64,000 bases of DNA from JBFXIE01 sp050176255 (GTDB lineage Bacteria; Pseudomonadota; Gammaproteobacteria; Burkholderiales; Burkholderiaceae_C), in NCBI RefSeq assembly GCF_050176255.1, contig NZ_JBFXIE010000002.1, one strand, 5' to 3'. The notes beneath the pieces are model-generated. The model was not told the origin of the DNA. It ran no database searches and saw nothing but the letters and a program-made list of their open reading frames with translations. Each line of letters opens with the position of its first letter. The stretch's first letter is position 1. Positions 30,971 to 39,639 of this stretch are shown here, piece by piece. The position numbers and the translations under genes are program-made.

Positions 30971-31936
30971 ATGTCAGTCACCGATCCACCGCCAGTGCTT
31001 GCCTCCAACGCCACCCGCCCGCACTTTGCCGTGATGGGCGCGGGCGCGGTGGGTTGCTACTTTGGCGCGCTGCTGGCGCGTGCGGGGCATACGGTCACGC
31101 TCATCGGGCGCTCTGACCATGTGCAGGCCATCCGGGCCTACGGCCTGCGGCTGCAGACCGCCACGCACGACAGTCAGGTGCGGCTGCAGGCGAGCACCGA
31201 GGCACAAGCCGTAGCGGGCGCCGACGTGGTGCTGCTGTGCGTGAAGTCCACCGACACCGAGACCGCTGCCTTGCAGATACGGCCGCACCTGGCGCCAGGC
31301 GCGCTGGTGCTCACCCTGCAAAACGGCGTGGACAACGACGAGCGCACCCGCGCCGTGCTGGGTCCTGCGCATCCCGTTGCGGCAGCCGTGGTGTATGTGG
31401 CTACGGCCATGGCGGGGCCGGGCCATGTGCGGCACTTTGGGCGCGGCGAGCTGGTGATCGGCCCTTCGCCGGCCAGCGCGCGCGTGGCGCATGCGCTGTG
31501 CGCTGCGGGCATCACCACCGAGGTGTCAGACAACGTGCGCGGCGCGCTCTGGGCCAAGCTGGTCATCAACTGCGCCTACAACGCGCTATCGGCCATCGTG
31601 CAGCAGCCTTATGGCTGGCTGGTGCGGCACAGCGGCACCACTGAGGTGATTGACGACCTGGTGGCCGAATGCCTGGCGGTGGCGCATGCAGACGGCGTGC
31701 ACATCCCCGGCGACATCCACGCTGCCGTGCGCGGCATTGCGCAAACCATGCCGGAGCAGCGCTCGTCCACCGCGCAAGACCTGGCGCGGGGCAAGCCCAG
31801 CGAGATTGGCCACCTGAATGGCTATGTGGTGCAGCGCGGCGCGGCCCTGGGCGTGGCCACGCCGGTCAACCGCGCGCTGCTGGTGCTGGTGCAGATGGCC
31901 GAGGCCAGCGGCCTGCATGGCCCACGCACTCCCTGA
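30971..31936 (+). CDS. 2-dehydropantoate 2-reductase family protein
   Basis: NADPH-dependent reductase of the PanE/ApbA family, 321 residues; the classical reaction is ketopantoate to pantoate in pantothenate synthesis. A Rossmann GAGAVGCYFGALLARAG opens the fold, VKSTDTE and LQNGVDN follow, and the catalytic Lys lies in ALWAKLVINCAYNALSAI. RSSTAQDLARGKPSEIGHLNG is the C-terminal family motif with the catalytic Glu. I chose ATG (MSVTDPP). Paralogues of this family act on other 2-oxo acids, so the pantothenate role is likely but not certain. Confidence 0.88.
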   Translation: MSVTDPPPVLASNATRPHFAVMGAGAVGCYFGALLARAGHTVTLIGRSDHVQAIRAYGLRLQTATHDSQVRLQASTEAQAVAGADVVLLCVKSTDTETAALQIRPHLAPGALVLTLQNGVDNDERTRAVLGPAHPVAAAVVYVATAMAGPGHVRHFGRGELVIGPSPASARVAHALCAAGITTEVSDNVRGALWAKLVINCAYNALSAIVQQPYGWLVRHSGTTEVIDDLVAECLAVAHADGVHIPGDIHAAVRGIAQTMPEQRSSTAQDLARGKPSEIGHLNGYVVQRGAALGVATPVNRALLVLVQMAEASGLHGPRTP

Positions 31937-32098
31937 GAGGCTGAGAGTTTTTTGCCCATGCCCGCCTTGCACGCCAAAATGCCCCTGCTCATCGTTGTAA
32001 ATGCTCGCCATGGCCCGGGCTATGGCTGTGCTTTACGCCTCGACCAGGAACGTTTTGACGCGCCTTTCGGGCACGGGCAAAAAACTCTCAGCCTCTGA
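31934..32098. repeat. Long imperfect palindrome of about 165 nt
   Basis: Arms 31936-31963 and 32069-32096 are inverted copies matching at 27 of 28 positions. The symmetry continues inward to a 20-bp near-palindrome at 32007-32026 (GCCATGGCCCGGGCTATGGC). Inner parts also pair, for example CACGCCAAAA near 31970 with TTTTGACGCG near 32053. The whole spans the panE stop and the space before the next gene. A transcript through it would form one long hairpin. Confidence 0.85.
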
Positions 32099-32132
32099 GC
32101 GGTGCAGCATCCAGACAACCCCAAGGTGCAAC

Positions 32133-32603
32133 ATGGCAAACATGAACTGGCTTGAACTGAAAGTGCCTCCCCCCGTGGTGGCCGCGCTTGCCGGCGCGGC
32201 GATGTGGCTGGCGGCCCCGGCCGACGGCGCAGGCAGCCCGGCCGGCGACTGGCGCACCGCCATGGCCGTGGCGCTTGCCTTGCCGGGCATGGCGTTGGAG
32301 GTGGCGGGCCTTTACGCCTTTCGCCGCGCGCACACTACCGTCAACCCCCTGCGCCCCGCCGGCACCTCTGCACTGGTGACGGGCGGCGTGTACCGCATCA
32401 CCCGCAACCCGATGTACCTGGGCCTTGCCGTCATGCTGCTGGCGTGGGCCATGTACCTGGGCGCGCCGCTGGCCCTGGCAGGTGTGGCGGCGTTCATGGG
32501 TTACATCACACGCTGGCAGATCCTTCCCGAGGAGCGGGCGCTGGCTCGCAAGTTCGGCACTGAATTTGCCGCCTACGCCGGCAAGGTGCGCCGCTGGCTG
32601 TAG
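32133..32603 (+). CDS. Isoprenylcysteine carboxyl methyltransferase-family membrane protein
   Basis: A 156-residue integral membrane protein of the ICMT/PEMT family, with about four helices. The conserved SAM-binding core TGGVYRITRNPMYLG and the C-terminal EERALARKFGTEFAAY are clear. The bacterial substrate is unknown, probably a lipid or small hydrophobic molecule. ATG (MANMNWLELK) was chosen; the next Met, three codons on, is an alternative. It follows the long palindrome. Confidence 0.85.
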   Translation: MANMNWLELKVPPPVVAALAGAAMWLAAPADGAGSPAGDWRTAMAVALALPGMALEVAGLYAFRRAHTTVNPLRPAGTSALVTGGVYRITRNPMYLGLAVMLLAWAMYLGAPLALAGVAAFMGYITRWQILPEERALARKFGTEFAAYAGKVRRWL

Positions 32604-32700
32604 GCATCCGCTCAATGCGCCCAGGCCGGCGGAACAGCGCCAGGGCGCCGGGGCACTGGCGCATCAGGTACGCCGATCGCCCCGGCCGTCGGCACCGAAT

Positions 32701-33909
32701 TCAGGCCACGGCCTTTGAAGCATGCAGCGCGGCAGCCTGCTCGGCCGTGTAGCCCAGACCCGCAAGCAGTTCGTGCGTGTGCTGGCCCAGCCGCGGCGGG
32801 TTCAGGCGCACGCCCGGGCGCTGGCCGTCCAGGCGCAGCGGCAGCAATGTGGTGCGTGCCGTGGCGCCTGCGCGCTCGCCATCAGGCAAGGTGATGTCGG
32901 CCAGGCCGCCGGTGGCATTGAGGTGCGGATCGTCAAACAACTGCTCGGGCCGCATGATGGGTGCAAACGGCAGACCGTGGCGCTCGAAAACCGCTGCCAG
33001 CGCATCGGCCGTGTGCGCCGCCAGGCGCTGGCGCAGCTCTGGGACAAGCGTGGCGCGTGCGCGCACGCGGTCGTTGTTGGTCGCGTAGCGCGGGTCGGCC
33101 TTCAGATCGGCATAGCCCATGGCGTCGCAAAAAGTTTGCCACTGCGCGTCGCTCACCGCGGCCAGAAAAATCTGCCCACCGTCCTTGACGCTGAACACGT
33201 CATAGACCGCCCACGACGAGATGCGCTCGGGCATGGGCGCGGCGGCCTGACCGGTCACCGCGTACTGCATCATGTGCTGGCCAACCAGGAACACGTTGTT
33301 CTCGAACAGGGCCGAATCCACCTCTTGCCCTCGCCCTGTCTGCTGGCGCTGCATTAGCGCGGCCATGGCGCCGATGGCGCCGAACATGCCGCCCATGATG
33401 TCGTTCACGCTGGCGCCAGCGCGCAGCGGGTCGCCCGGTCGGCCCGTCATGTAGGCCAGGCCGCCCATCATCTGCACCACCTCATCCAAAGCGGTGCGGT
33501 GCTCGTAGGGGCCGGGCAAAAAGCCGGTGTGGTTCACGTAGATCAGCCGCTCGTTCAGGCGCGACAGGGCTGCGTAGTCCAGGCCGTACTTCGCCATCAC
33601 GCCAGGTTTGAAGTTCTGCGCCACCACGTCGGCAGATGAGGCCAGGCGGATCGCCACCTCCAGCCCCTCGGGGCTGCGCAGGTCAATCGCAATGCTTTTC
33701 TTGTTGCGGTTGAACATCGGAAAGAAGCCCGCACCCGCGCCCAGCAGGTGGCGCGTGCGGTCGCCCTGCACGGGCTCGACCTTGATCACCTCGGCCCCCA
33801 GATCGGCCAGCACCATGCCGCAGGTGGGGCCCATGACCATGTGGGTGAACTCCACCACGCGCAGGCCTTGCAACGGCAGACCGGGGGAAAGGGATGTGTT
33901 GGGATTCAT
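32701..33909 (-). CDS. CaiB/BaiF family CoA transferase
   Basis: Family III CoA transferase, 402 residues, moving CoA between carboxylic acids. GLRVVEFTHMVMGPTCGMVLADLGAEVIKVE is the classical N-terminus, and catalytic Asp is expected in the conserved HRTALDEVVQMMGGLAYMTG region. GRGQEVDSALFEN is also family-typical. It is a single gene, divergent from an HxlR regulator over about 300 bp. Donor and acceptor acids are unknown. Confidence 0.92.
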   Translation of the reverse strand: MNPNTSLSPGLPLQGLRVVEFTHMVMGPTCGMVLADLGAEVIKVEPVQGDRTRHLLGAGAGFFPMFNRNKKSIAIDLRSPEGLEVAIRLASSADVVAQNFKPGVMAKYGLDYAALSRLNERLIYVNHTGFLPGPYEHRTALDEVVQMMGGLAYMTGRPGDPLRAGASVNDIMGGMFGAIGAMAALMQRQQTGRGQEVDSALFENNVFLVGQHMMQYAVTGQAAAPMPERISSWAVYDVFSVKDGGQIFLAAVSDAQWQTFCDAMGYADLKADPRYATNNDRVRARATLVPELRQRLAAHTADALAAVFERHGLPFAPIMRPEQLFDDPHLNATGGLADITLPDGERAGATARTTLLPLRLDGQRPGVRLNPPRLGQHTHELLAGLGYTAEQAAALHASKAVA

Positions 33910-34085
33910 GAGGTTTACAAATCAAGAGACTCGAAAAACTGAGGGCAGCAGGGCCGCCCATGTTGCCACGCCGCGCGCGACCAGAAAATATGCGCCGCCC
34001 TCGCTGAGTGTCACCGCCGGGCACGGGCCGCGCGATGCGCACGATGCGGACCGTTTTTGCACGCCCGCGCATATCAGCCGGACGC

Positions 34086-34140
34086 CAAGAGCTACCAAAC
34101 TTGTAGCAGGCGCATTTCCACGCTATATTGCTATCGTTTT
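34086..34140 (-). repeat. Degenerate dispersed repeat, copy 13
   Basis: On the minus strand AACGATAGC, then ATGCGCCTGCTACAAG, then TTTGGTAGC resemble the element with decay. It lies in the 299-bp divergent space between the CoA transferase and HxlR genes; I see no gene in that space. Confidence 0.4.
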
Positions 34141-34208
34141 TTGCATCCACTGTCGCTCCGCGTCTGCGGTGTGGCGCCCATTACCCTAATGCGCAAGGAG
34201 AAGCGTTC

Positions 34209-34514
34209 ATGAGCTCCAAAGAAAACGCCGCCGTCAATCAGCTGTTCGAGAAACTCGAGTGCCGCTATGCGTTGCGCGTGCTGTGGGCCCTGCGCGACGG
34301 CCATCCGCAGACCTTCCGCCTGCTGCAAGACAGCGTAGGCGGCATCACGCCCAACACGCTCAACACCCGCATCAAAGAGTTGCGCGAAGCCGGCCTGCTC
34401 GATCACGGCAGCGAGGGCTACACCGTCACCCCCGTGGGCCAGGATCTGCTCAAGCGTCTGTCCGACGTGCAGGCTTTTGCCACACGCTGGGCCGCAGCGC
34501 GCGCCAAGGCGTAA
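34209..34514 (+). CDS. HxlR-family transcriptional regulator
   Basis: Winged-helix regulator of 101 residues. The family-typical core runs CRYALRVLWALRDGH, then FRLLQDSVGGITPNTLNTRIKELREAGLL. The N-terminal Cys of redox-sensing HxlR proteins may correspond to Cys19. ATG (MSSKENAAVN) has AAGGAG upstream. Divergent from the CoA transferase gene, which may be its target; the FKBP gene follows in the same direction. Confidence 0.9.
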   Translation: MSSKENAAVNQLFEKLECRYALRVLWALRDGHPQTFRLLQDSVGGITPNTLNTRIKELREAGLLDHGSEGYTVTPVGQDLLKRLSDVQAFATRWAAARAKA

Positions 34515-34563
34515 GGGGTTGGGGCGCAAGTCGCGTCCGTCCAGCCCTATATGGGTTTTAGTC

Positions 34564-34618
34564 TTTTTAGGCTCTAGCGCTTGCGGAACAAGCGCTGGCA
34601 GCTATTGTTTTTGAAGCA
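34564..34618 (+). repeat. Dispersed AGCGCTT/AGCTATC repeat, copy 6 (before fkbP)
   Basis: TTTTTAGGCTCTAGCGCTTG, then CAAGCGCTGGCAGCTATTG, then TTTTTGAAGCA. The most intact copy in the window. It ends 8 bp before the AAGGAACC ribosome binding site of the FKBP gene. Confidence 0.85.
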
Positions 34619-34633
34619 AATCAAGGAACCACC

Positions 34634-34993
34634 ATGGCATTCACCACCACCGCATCCGGCCTGCAGTACGAAGACACCGTCGTGGGAACGGGCGCGCAAG
34701 CCACCCGCGGCCAGTCTGTGCGCGTGCACTACACGGGCTGGCTCTACAGCGATGGTCAGCAAGGCGCCAAGTTCGATTCCAGCCGCGACCGTGGCGACCC
34801 GTTTGAGTTTCCCCTGGGTGCGGGCATGGTCATCAAGGGCTGGGACGAGGGCGTGCAGGGCATGCAGATCGGCGGCCAGCGCACGCTGATCATCCCCGCG
34901 GCACTGGGCTATGGCGCGCGCGGCGCAGGCGGCGTGATTCCGCCCAACGCCACGCTCAAGTTTGACGTGGAGTTGCTGGCCGTGGGCGTCTGA
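34634..34993 (+). CDS. FKBP-type peptidyl-prolyl cis-trans isomerase
   Basis: Single-domain FKBP of 119 residues, a folding helper catalysing prolyl isomerisation in the cytoplasm (no signal peptide). VRVHYTGWLY, FDSSRDRGDPFEFPLGAGMVIKGWDEGV and LGYGARGAGGVIPPNATLKFDVELL cover the active-site pocket. AAGGAACC precedes the ATG. A bidirectional terminator follows. Confidence 0.95.
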   Translation: MAFTTTASGLQYEDTVVGTGAQATRGQSVRVHYTGWLYSDGQQGAKFDSSRDRGDPFEFPLGAGMVIKGWDEGVQGMQIGGQRTLIIPAALGYGARGAGGVIPPNATLKFDVELLAVGV

Positions 34994-35045
34994 GCGCCTG
35001 GCAGGCAGGTGCGCCAGCGGCGCACCATGACTTGGCCGTCAAAAC

Positions 35046-35077
35046 AAAAAGGAGCGTCACATGCACGCTCCTTTTTT
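35046..35077. terminator. Bidirectional terminator between FKBP gene and rimO
   Basis: AAAAAGGAGCGT at 35046-35057 pairs with ACGCTCCTTTTT at 35065-35076 around CACATGC. T runs on both strands suit both convergent genes. Confidence 0.88.
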
Positions 35078-35098
35078 TATGAATGCTGCCGTTTGCGG

Positions 35099-36490
35099 TC
35101 AAACGGGCATGCCCACCAGGTCATGCCCCTGCGTGCCCACGATGCGCGCTTTGATGAAGTCGCCCACCTTGTAGGTTTTGCTGATCTTCTCGGGTGGCAG
35201 CAGGTGAACCAGACCGTCGATCTCGGGCGCATCGGCCCAGCTGCGGCCCACGCCGCCCTTTTTGCCCATGGCCACGGCCTTGTCCACCAGCACCTGCAAG
35301 GTCTGGCCCACGCGGCGCTGCAGGCGGGCGGTGGACACCTCTTCGGCCACGGCCATGAAGCGCGCACGGCGCTCCTCGCGCAATTGCTGGGGCAGCATGC
35401 CCGGCAGGTCGTTGGCGGCGGCGCCATCGACGTTGCTGTAGGCAAAGCAGCCCGCACGGTCGATCTGCGCCTCGCGCACAAACTGCAGCAGGTGCTCGAA
35501 CTCTTCCTCGGTCTCGCCCGGAAAGCCCGCGATGAAGGTGCTGCGGATCACGATCTCGGGGCACATCTCGCGCCAGCGCTGAATGCGCTCGAGATTTTTC
35601 TCCCCGCTGGCAGGGCGCTTCATGCGCTTCAATACATCGGGGTGGCTGTGCTGCAGCGGCACGTCCAGGTAGGGCAGTACCAGCCCCTGCGCCATCAGCG
35701 GAATGATGTCGTCCACGCTGGGGTACGGATAGACGTAATGCAGGCGCACCCAGGCACCGTGGGGTTTGGCCAGCTCGCCCAGGGCCTGCACCAGCTCCTG
35801 CAGGCGCGTGCGCACCGGCTTGCCGTCCCAGAAGCCCGTGCGGTACTTCACGTCCACGCCGTAGGCCGATGTGTCCTGGCTGACGACCAGCAGCTCTTTC
35901 ACGCCGCCCTCGAACAAGGCCCTGGCTTCCTTGAGCACGTCGCCAATCGGACGCGAGACCAGATCCCCGCGCATCGAAGGAATGATGCAGAAGGTACAGC
36001 GGTGGTTGCAGCCCTCGCTGATCTTCAAATAGGCGTAGTGGCGCGGCGTGAGCTTGATGCCCGCCTCGCCAAACGCGCCGGGCACCAGGTCCAGAAACGG
36101 GTCGTGCGGCCTGGGCAGGTGCTGGTGCACATGCTCCAGCACCTCTTGCGCAGCATGCGGGCCGGTGACGGCCAGCACATTGGGGTGCACGCCCTTGATG
36201 AGGTTGCCGCCGCCATCGTCGGCGCGCGCACCCAGACAGCCGGTGACGATCACCTTGCCGTTGTCGGCCAGGGCTTCGCCGATGGTGTCCAGGCTCTCGC
36301 GCACGGCATCGTCGATGAAGCCGCAGGTGTTGACGATGACCAGGTCAGCGCCCTGGAAGGTCTTGGAAGTTTCGTAGCCCTCGGCAGACAGCTGCGTGAG
36401 GATGAGTTCGGAATCCGTCAGGTTCTTGGGACAACCCAGGCTGACAAAGCCGATTTTGGGATTTTTTGCAGGGGAAAGTGCTTCGCTCAT
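35099..36490 (-). CDS. rimO: Ribosomal protein S12 methylthiotransferase
   Basis: Radical-SAM enzyme that adds a methylthio group to Asp89 of ribosomal protein S12. The 463-residue protein has the N-terminal UPF0004 domain with its three Cys (SLGCPKN, NTCGF, VTGCLGA), the radical-SAM CxxxCxxC in [13 protein letters not shown], and a C-terminal TRAM domain. I start at the ATG giving [10 protein letters not shown]. It is 33 bp downstream of phaR on the same strand. Confidence 0.95.
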   Translation of the reverse strand: MSEALSPAKNPKIGFVSLGCPKNLTDSELILTQLSAEGYETSKTFQGADLVIVNTCGFIDDAVRESLDTIGEALADNGKVIVTGCLGARADDGGGNLIKGVHPNVLAVTGPHAAQEVLEHVHQHLPRPHDPFLDLVPGAFGEAGIKLTPRHYAYLKISEGCNHRCTFCIIPSMRGDLVSRPIGDVLKEARALFEGGVKELLVVSQDTSAYGVDVKYRTGFWDGKPVRTRLQELVQALGELAKPHGAWVRLHYVYPYPSVDDIIPLMAQGLVLPYLDVPLQHSHPDVLKRMKRPASGEKNLERIQRWREMCPEIVIRSTFIAGFPGETEEEFEHLLQFVREAQIDRAGCFAYSNVDGAAANDLPGMLPQQLREERRARFMAVAEEVSTARLQRRVGQTLQVLVDKAVAMGKKGGVGRSWADAPEIDGLVHLLPPEKISKTYKVGDFIKARIVGTQGHDLVGMPV

Positions 36491-36529
36491 CTGCACATTG
36501 TCCCAGTTTGACCGAAACCAGCTTGTGCG

Positions 36530-37069
36530 TCAGCGTTTCTTGATGCCAAACGCGCCCAGCATCTGCTCGGTCTGCTTTTGCATCTGCTCTTGCATTTGCA
36601 CGAACATGTTCTGCGATTGCTCGACGTAATTGCCCATCAGGGCCTTCATCATCGGCGACTGCAAATTCATGAACTGCGACCACATCTCGGGGGTGAGGCC
36701 CTGGGACTGCTCGGCCAGCTTGGCCTGAATCTCGGTGAACATCTGCACGTTCTTTTCAAGGTAGGCGCCCATGAACCCTTGCATCGCGTGGCCATAGAAG
36801 CGAATGATGTTGGCCAGCGCCGCCTCGCTGAACATGGGCGCGCCGCCCGCCTCTTCTTCCAAAATGACCTGCAGCAAAATGCTGCAGGTCAGGTCGTCCC
36901 CGTTCTTGGCATCACGCACGGTGACAGTCTCTCCATCCATCACTAGCTGCTTGACTTCGGACAGCGTGACATAGGCAGAGGTGGAGGTGTCGTACAGGCG
37001 ACGATTGGGGTATTTTTTTATCACCCGTTGCGTGGGCTTGATCTCGGGCTCGGGGGTCTTGTCTGGCAC
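36530..37069 (-). CDS. phaR: Polyhydroxyalkanoate synthesis regulator PhaR
   Basis: Repressor of phasin and PHA genes that binds both DNA and PHA granules. The 179-residue protein opens with the family hallmark RVIKKYPNRRLYDTSTSAYVTL, followed by VRDAKNGDDLTCSILLQVILEEE and Gln/Met-rich amphipathic helices at the C-terminus. I chose the GTG giving MPDKTPEPE, because AAGGAG lies 7 nt upstream; the longer frame starts in non-coding sequence. It implies PHA storage in this organism. Confidence 0.92.
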   Translation of the reverse strand: MPDKTPEPEIKPTQRVIKKYPNRRLYDTSTSAYVTLSEVKQLVMDGETVTVRDAKNGDDLTCSILLQVILEEEAGGAPMFSEAALANIIRFYGHAMQGFMGAYLEKNVQMFTEIQAKLAEQSQGLTPEMWSQFMNLQSPMMKALMGNYVEQSQNMFVQMQEQMQKQTEQMLGAFGIKKR

Positions 37070-37237
37070 AAAGGCTCCTTGGATACACAGCGCGTCATGG
37101 CTGTACTGCAGTGCAACAGATTCTAGGCACAGCCTTTGTTGCATTCTGCAGCAGTAACCCTGAGAGCATCCCGAACCGCCTTGCCGCTCGCCCAAACCGC
37201 CCTGGCCGCACTGATTGAGCGCCGCCCGACGCGGGCA

Positions 37238-37396
37238 TCAGTCCGGCCAACAACCACGCGGCATGGTGCAGGCCGCAGAAAAGTTGGAGCCGCCGCTGCG
37301 CGCGCCCTGGTCGGCACGCACCTGCACATCAGCATCACGGACACCGAACAGTGCCCGAAGACGTTGCAACAAAGAATGAAACAGCGAATAAGTCAT
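37238..37396 (-). CDS. Candidate 52-residue small protein
   Basis: I do not recognise it. An ATG 52-codon ORF begins MTYSLFHSLLQRLRALFG, an amphipathic Leu/Arg helix, and ends Met-Pro-Arg-Gly-Cys-Trp-Pro-Asp. GGAGGG lies 6-7 nt before the ATG. An AT-rich stretch just upstream, ATAAACTGTATATATGG on the minus strand, could hold a promoter and shares CTGTATATAT with LexA sites but lacks the right half. The 498 bp between phaR and maf otherwise hold nothing I can assign. It could be chance. Confidence 0.45.
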   Translation of the reverse strand: MTYSLFHSLLQRLRALFGVRDADVQVRADQGARSGGSNFSAACTMPRGCWPD

Positions 37397-37567
37397 GACG
37401 TTGCCCTCCGACAAAAACCATATATACAGTTTATATCGTTTTCATGACAACCGTGAAATACGGACATTCCCCCATTGCCCGGGCCACGCGGGCCGGTCGG
37501 CCGGAACCGGTCGCGGTCCAGCGTGCGTAGCGGCCGGCCGCGCCCCTGCGCTCCCGAAGGCGCCGGG

Positions 37568-38194
37568 CTAAACCCGCAACACGCCAGCTGCGCGCAACAG
37601 GCGCGCCGTTTCATACATCGGCAGCCCCATGATGCCGCTGTAGCTGCCCGCAATGTGCTCTACGTAGGCAGCCGCACGCCCCTGAATGGCATACGCGCCT
37701 GCCTTGCCCAGCGGTTCGCCAGTGGCCACATAGTCTTCAATCTGCGCAGCCGACATGGGCGCAAAGCGCACGCGCGACACCGATACCGCCGTGAGCCGTC
37801 GGGCGCCCACCTGCAGCGCCACAGCGGTCAGAACGCGATGGGTCTGGCCCGCCAGTTCAGCCAGCATGCGTGCGGCATCGGTTGCGTCCTGGGGCTTGCC
37901 GTAGATGGTGCGGCCCAGGGCCACAGTGGTGTCCGAGCACAGGATGGGTGCGGGTGTCAGCCCACGTCGCGCATGGCGCGCCACGGCCGCATCCAGCTTG
38001 AGCCCTGTCACGCGCTCGACGTAGGCGGCAGGCGCCTCGCCGGGCAGCACGGCCTCGATGGCCTCGGCGTCCTCGGGTTCGTCGCCCTCTGCATTGGGCA
38101 GCAATGGCTGAAGGGGCACGCCCAACTGCTCCAGCAGCTGACGGCGGCGCGGGCTTTGAGAGGCCAGGTAGATGAAGCTGGTTTCTTGAGTCAC
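37568..38194 (-). CDS. maf: Maf-family nucleoside triphosphate pyrophosphatase
   Basis: House-cleaning pyrophosphatase, most like the YhdE type that removes dTTP/UTP-like nucleotides. The 208-residue form has YLASQSPRRRQLLEQLG, CSDTTVALG, GKP and the EPLGKAGAYAIQGRAAAYVEHIAGSYSGIMGLP region. I chose the GTG giving MTQETSFIYLAS, because GGAGG lies 5 nt upstream; a TTG seven codons earlier is an alternative. That GGAGG lies within a dispersed repeat. Downstream of rlmH. Confidence 0.9.
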   Translation of the reverse strand: MTQETSFIYLASQSPRRRQLLEQLGVPLQPLLPNAEGDEPEDAEAIEAVLPGEAPAAYVERVTGLKLDAAVARHARRGLTPAPILCSDTTVALGRTIYGKPQDATDAARMLAELAGQTHRVLTAVALQVGARRLTAVSVSRVRFAPMSAAQIEDYVATGEPLGKAGAYAIQGRAAAYVEHIAGSYSGIMGLPMYETARLLRAAGVLRV

Positions 38195-38198
38195 ATCG

Positions 38199-38239
38199 GC
38201 CTCCAGCGCCTTCAAATCATGCGTGAGCAGCTATCAAAA
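38199..38239 (+). repeat. Dispersed AGCGCTT/AGCTATC repeat, copy 12 (maf leader)
   Basis: GGCCTCCAGCGCCTTCAA, then GAGCAGCTATCAAAA: plus orientation. On the minus strand its GGAGG serves as a ribosome binding site for maf. Confidence 0.6.
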
Positions 38240-38255
38240 CAGGAGTCTTCGGGCA

Positions 38256-38723
38256 TTATTCCCGATGGTAGGGATGGCCGGCGTTGACCGACCAGGCCCG
38301 GTAGAGCTGCTCGATGAGCAGCACCCGCACCATGGCGTGCGGCAGGGTCAGGTCGGACAGGCGGATGCGCTCGTGCGCGGCCTGACGAAACGCCGGGTCC
38401 AGCCCGTCGGGGCCGCCGATGACCAGGGCCACGTCGTCGCCGCCAAGCTGCCAGTCTTTCAGCCGCTGGGCCAGTGCCTTGGTGGTGAGGCTGGTGCCGC
38501 GCTCGTCCAATACCACCACGCGGGTGCCGCGCGGGATGGCGGCTTCAATGCGCTCACGCTCGGCAGCGTAGATTGTCTCCAGCGTTTTGGAGCCGCGCGG
38601 CTCGGTCTTGACGGCCTTGAGCTCGACCTTCAGCTCTGGCGGAAAACGCTTGGCGTAATCGTCATACGCAGTGGCAGCCCAGTCGGGCACGCGCTGGCCC
38701 ACGGCCACGATGAGCAGCTTCAT
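38256..38723 (-). CDS. rlmH: 23S rRNA (pseudouridine1915-N3)-methyltransferase
   Basis: SPOUT-class methyltransferase, 155 residues, that methylates pseudouridine 1915 of 23S rRNA in the assembled 70S ribosome. The knot motifs [28 protein letters not shown] [11 protein letters not shown] and the C-terminal [21 protein letters not shown] are complete. Lies 14 bp downstream of rsfS, the usual neighbour. Confidence 0.96.
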   Translation of the reverse strand: MKLLIVAVGQRVPDWAATAYDDYAKRFPPELKVELKAVKTEPRGSKTLETIYAAERERIEAAIPRGTRVVVLDERGTSLTTKALAQRLKDWQLGGDDVALVIGGPDGLDPAFRQAAHERIRLSDLTLPHAMVRVLLIEQLYRAWSVNAGHPYHRE

Positions 38724-38737
38724 GGGTCAGCGATCGC

Positions 38738-39541
38738 TTATGCCTTCTTGCGCGCGGGGGCCTTCTTAGCGGCAGGTTTGGCTGCCGTCTTGGCAGCGGG
38801 TTTTGCCGCGGCTTTGCGCGCCACCGGTTTGTTCACCACCACGGTCTTCACCGCGGTCTTGGCCACCGGCTTCTTCGCAGTTGCCGACTTGGCGGGGCCC
38901 GCCCTCTTCGTGGCGGGCTTGGCGGCGGCTTGTGCACCGGCTGCTGGCTTGGCGGCAGTTTTAGCTGTCGTTTTGGCAGCCGCTTTGGCGGTTGTGGTCT
39001 TACCTGCGGGTTTGGCGTCGGCAGACTTCACGGCAGACTTTGCAGCGGTCTTGGCCGGAGCTTTGGCGGTAGCCGTCTTGGCCGCAGCCTTCTTGGCTGT
39101 AGGCTTGCGCGCGGCGGCTTCGTCGCCGCCCTCCGAAGCCATGATCTTGCGCGGCTTGGCGGCGCCCAGCTTCAGGCGCACTGGCTTGTCGCCCCAGATT
39201 TCCTCCAGCCGGTAGTACTGGCGAATGGCGGGCTGCATCACATGCACCACGGCCTGGCCGCAGTCCACGATGATCCATTCGCCGTTTTCCTCGCCTTCGG
39301 TGCGGGGCTTGGCAAAACCGGCCTCACGCACCGCGTCGCGCACGCTGGCGGCCAGCGCCTTGGTTTGCCGGTTGGAGCTGCCGGTGGCGACGATGACGCG
39401 CTCGAACAGCGGCGACAGATGCTCGGTGTTGAAGACCTGGATGTCTTGCGCCTTGACGTCCTCCAGGCCATCCACGATGGCGCGCTGGAGCTTGGTAACG
39501 TCTTTTTTGGCGGCGGTTTCCGATGTGCTGGAAGTGGTCAT
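38738..39541 (-). CDS. rsfS: Ribosome silencing factor RsfS with long Lys/Ala-rich tail
   Basis: RsfS (Iojap family) binds L14 on the 50S subunit and blocks subunit joining when nutrients run short. Residues 15-125 are the normal domain (VFNTEHLSPLFERVIVATGSS, ENGEWIIVDCGQAVVHVM, RQYYRLEEIWGDKPV). The remaining about 135 residues are almost only Ala, Lys, Pro, Thr and Val, in repeats like AAKPAAKTAAKPAAKKAPA, resembling histone H1 tails. A typical RsfS has about 105-130 residues. It is upstream of rlmH; nadD, often its partner, is absent here. Confidence 0.93.
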   Translation of the reverse strand: MTTSSTSETAAKKDVTKLQRAIVDGLEDVKAQDIQVFNTEHLSPLFERVIVATGSSNRQTKALAASVRDAVREAGFAKPRTEGEENGEWIIVDCGQAVVHVMQPAIRQYYRLEEIWGDKPVRLKLGAAKPRKIMASEGGDEAAARKPTAKKAAAKTATAKAPAKTAAKSAVKSADAKPAGKTTTAKAAAKTTAKTAAKPAAGAQAAAKPATKRAGPAKSATAKKPVAKTAVKTVVVNKPVARKAAAKPAAKTAAKPAAKKAPARKKA

Positions 39542-39639
39542 CAGGTGTCTTCAGTGAATGTTTGAAATCAATATAGCCTGCAAGCCTTGCGGCGGCCAAG
39601 AGGGGCGCACCGCAGTGGCTGCAGCGTGGTTCAGGTATA

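Noticed and set aside
35009..36511. A 500-codon open frame opposite rimO
   Set aside because: Antisense shadow of a complete radical-SAM gene.
37415..37432. A possible LexA (SOS) box, CTGTATATAT, upstream of the small ORF
   Set aside because: The right half (ACAG after 8 bp) is missing, so it does not meet the CTGT-N8-ACAG rule.
37136..37447. A 103-codon plus-strand frame between phaR and maf
   Set aside because: No ribosome binding site or recognisable features; it overlaps the better-supported minus-strand small ORF.
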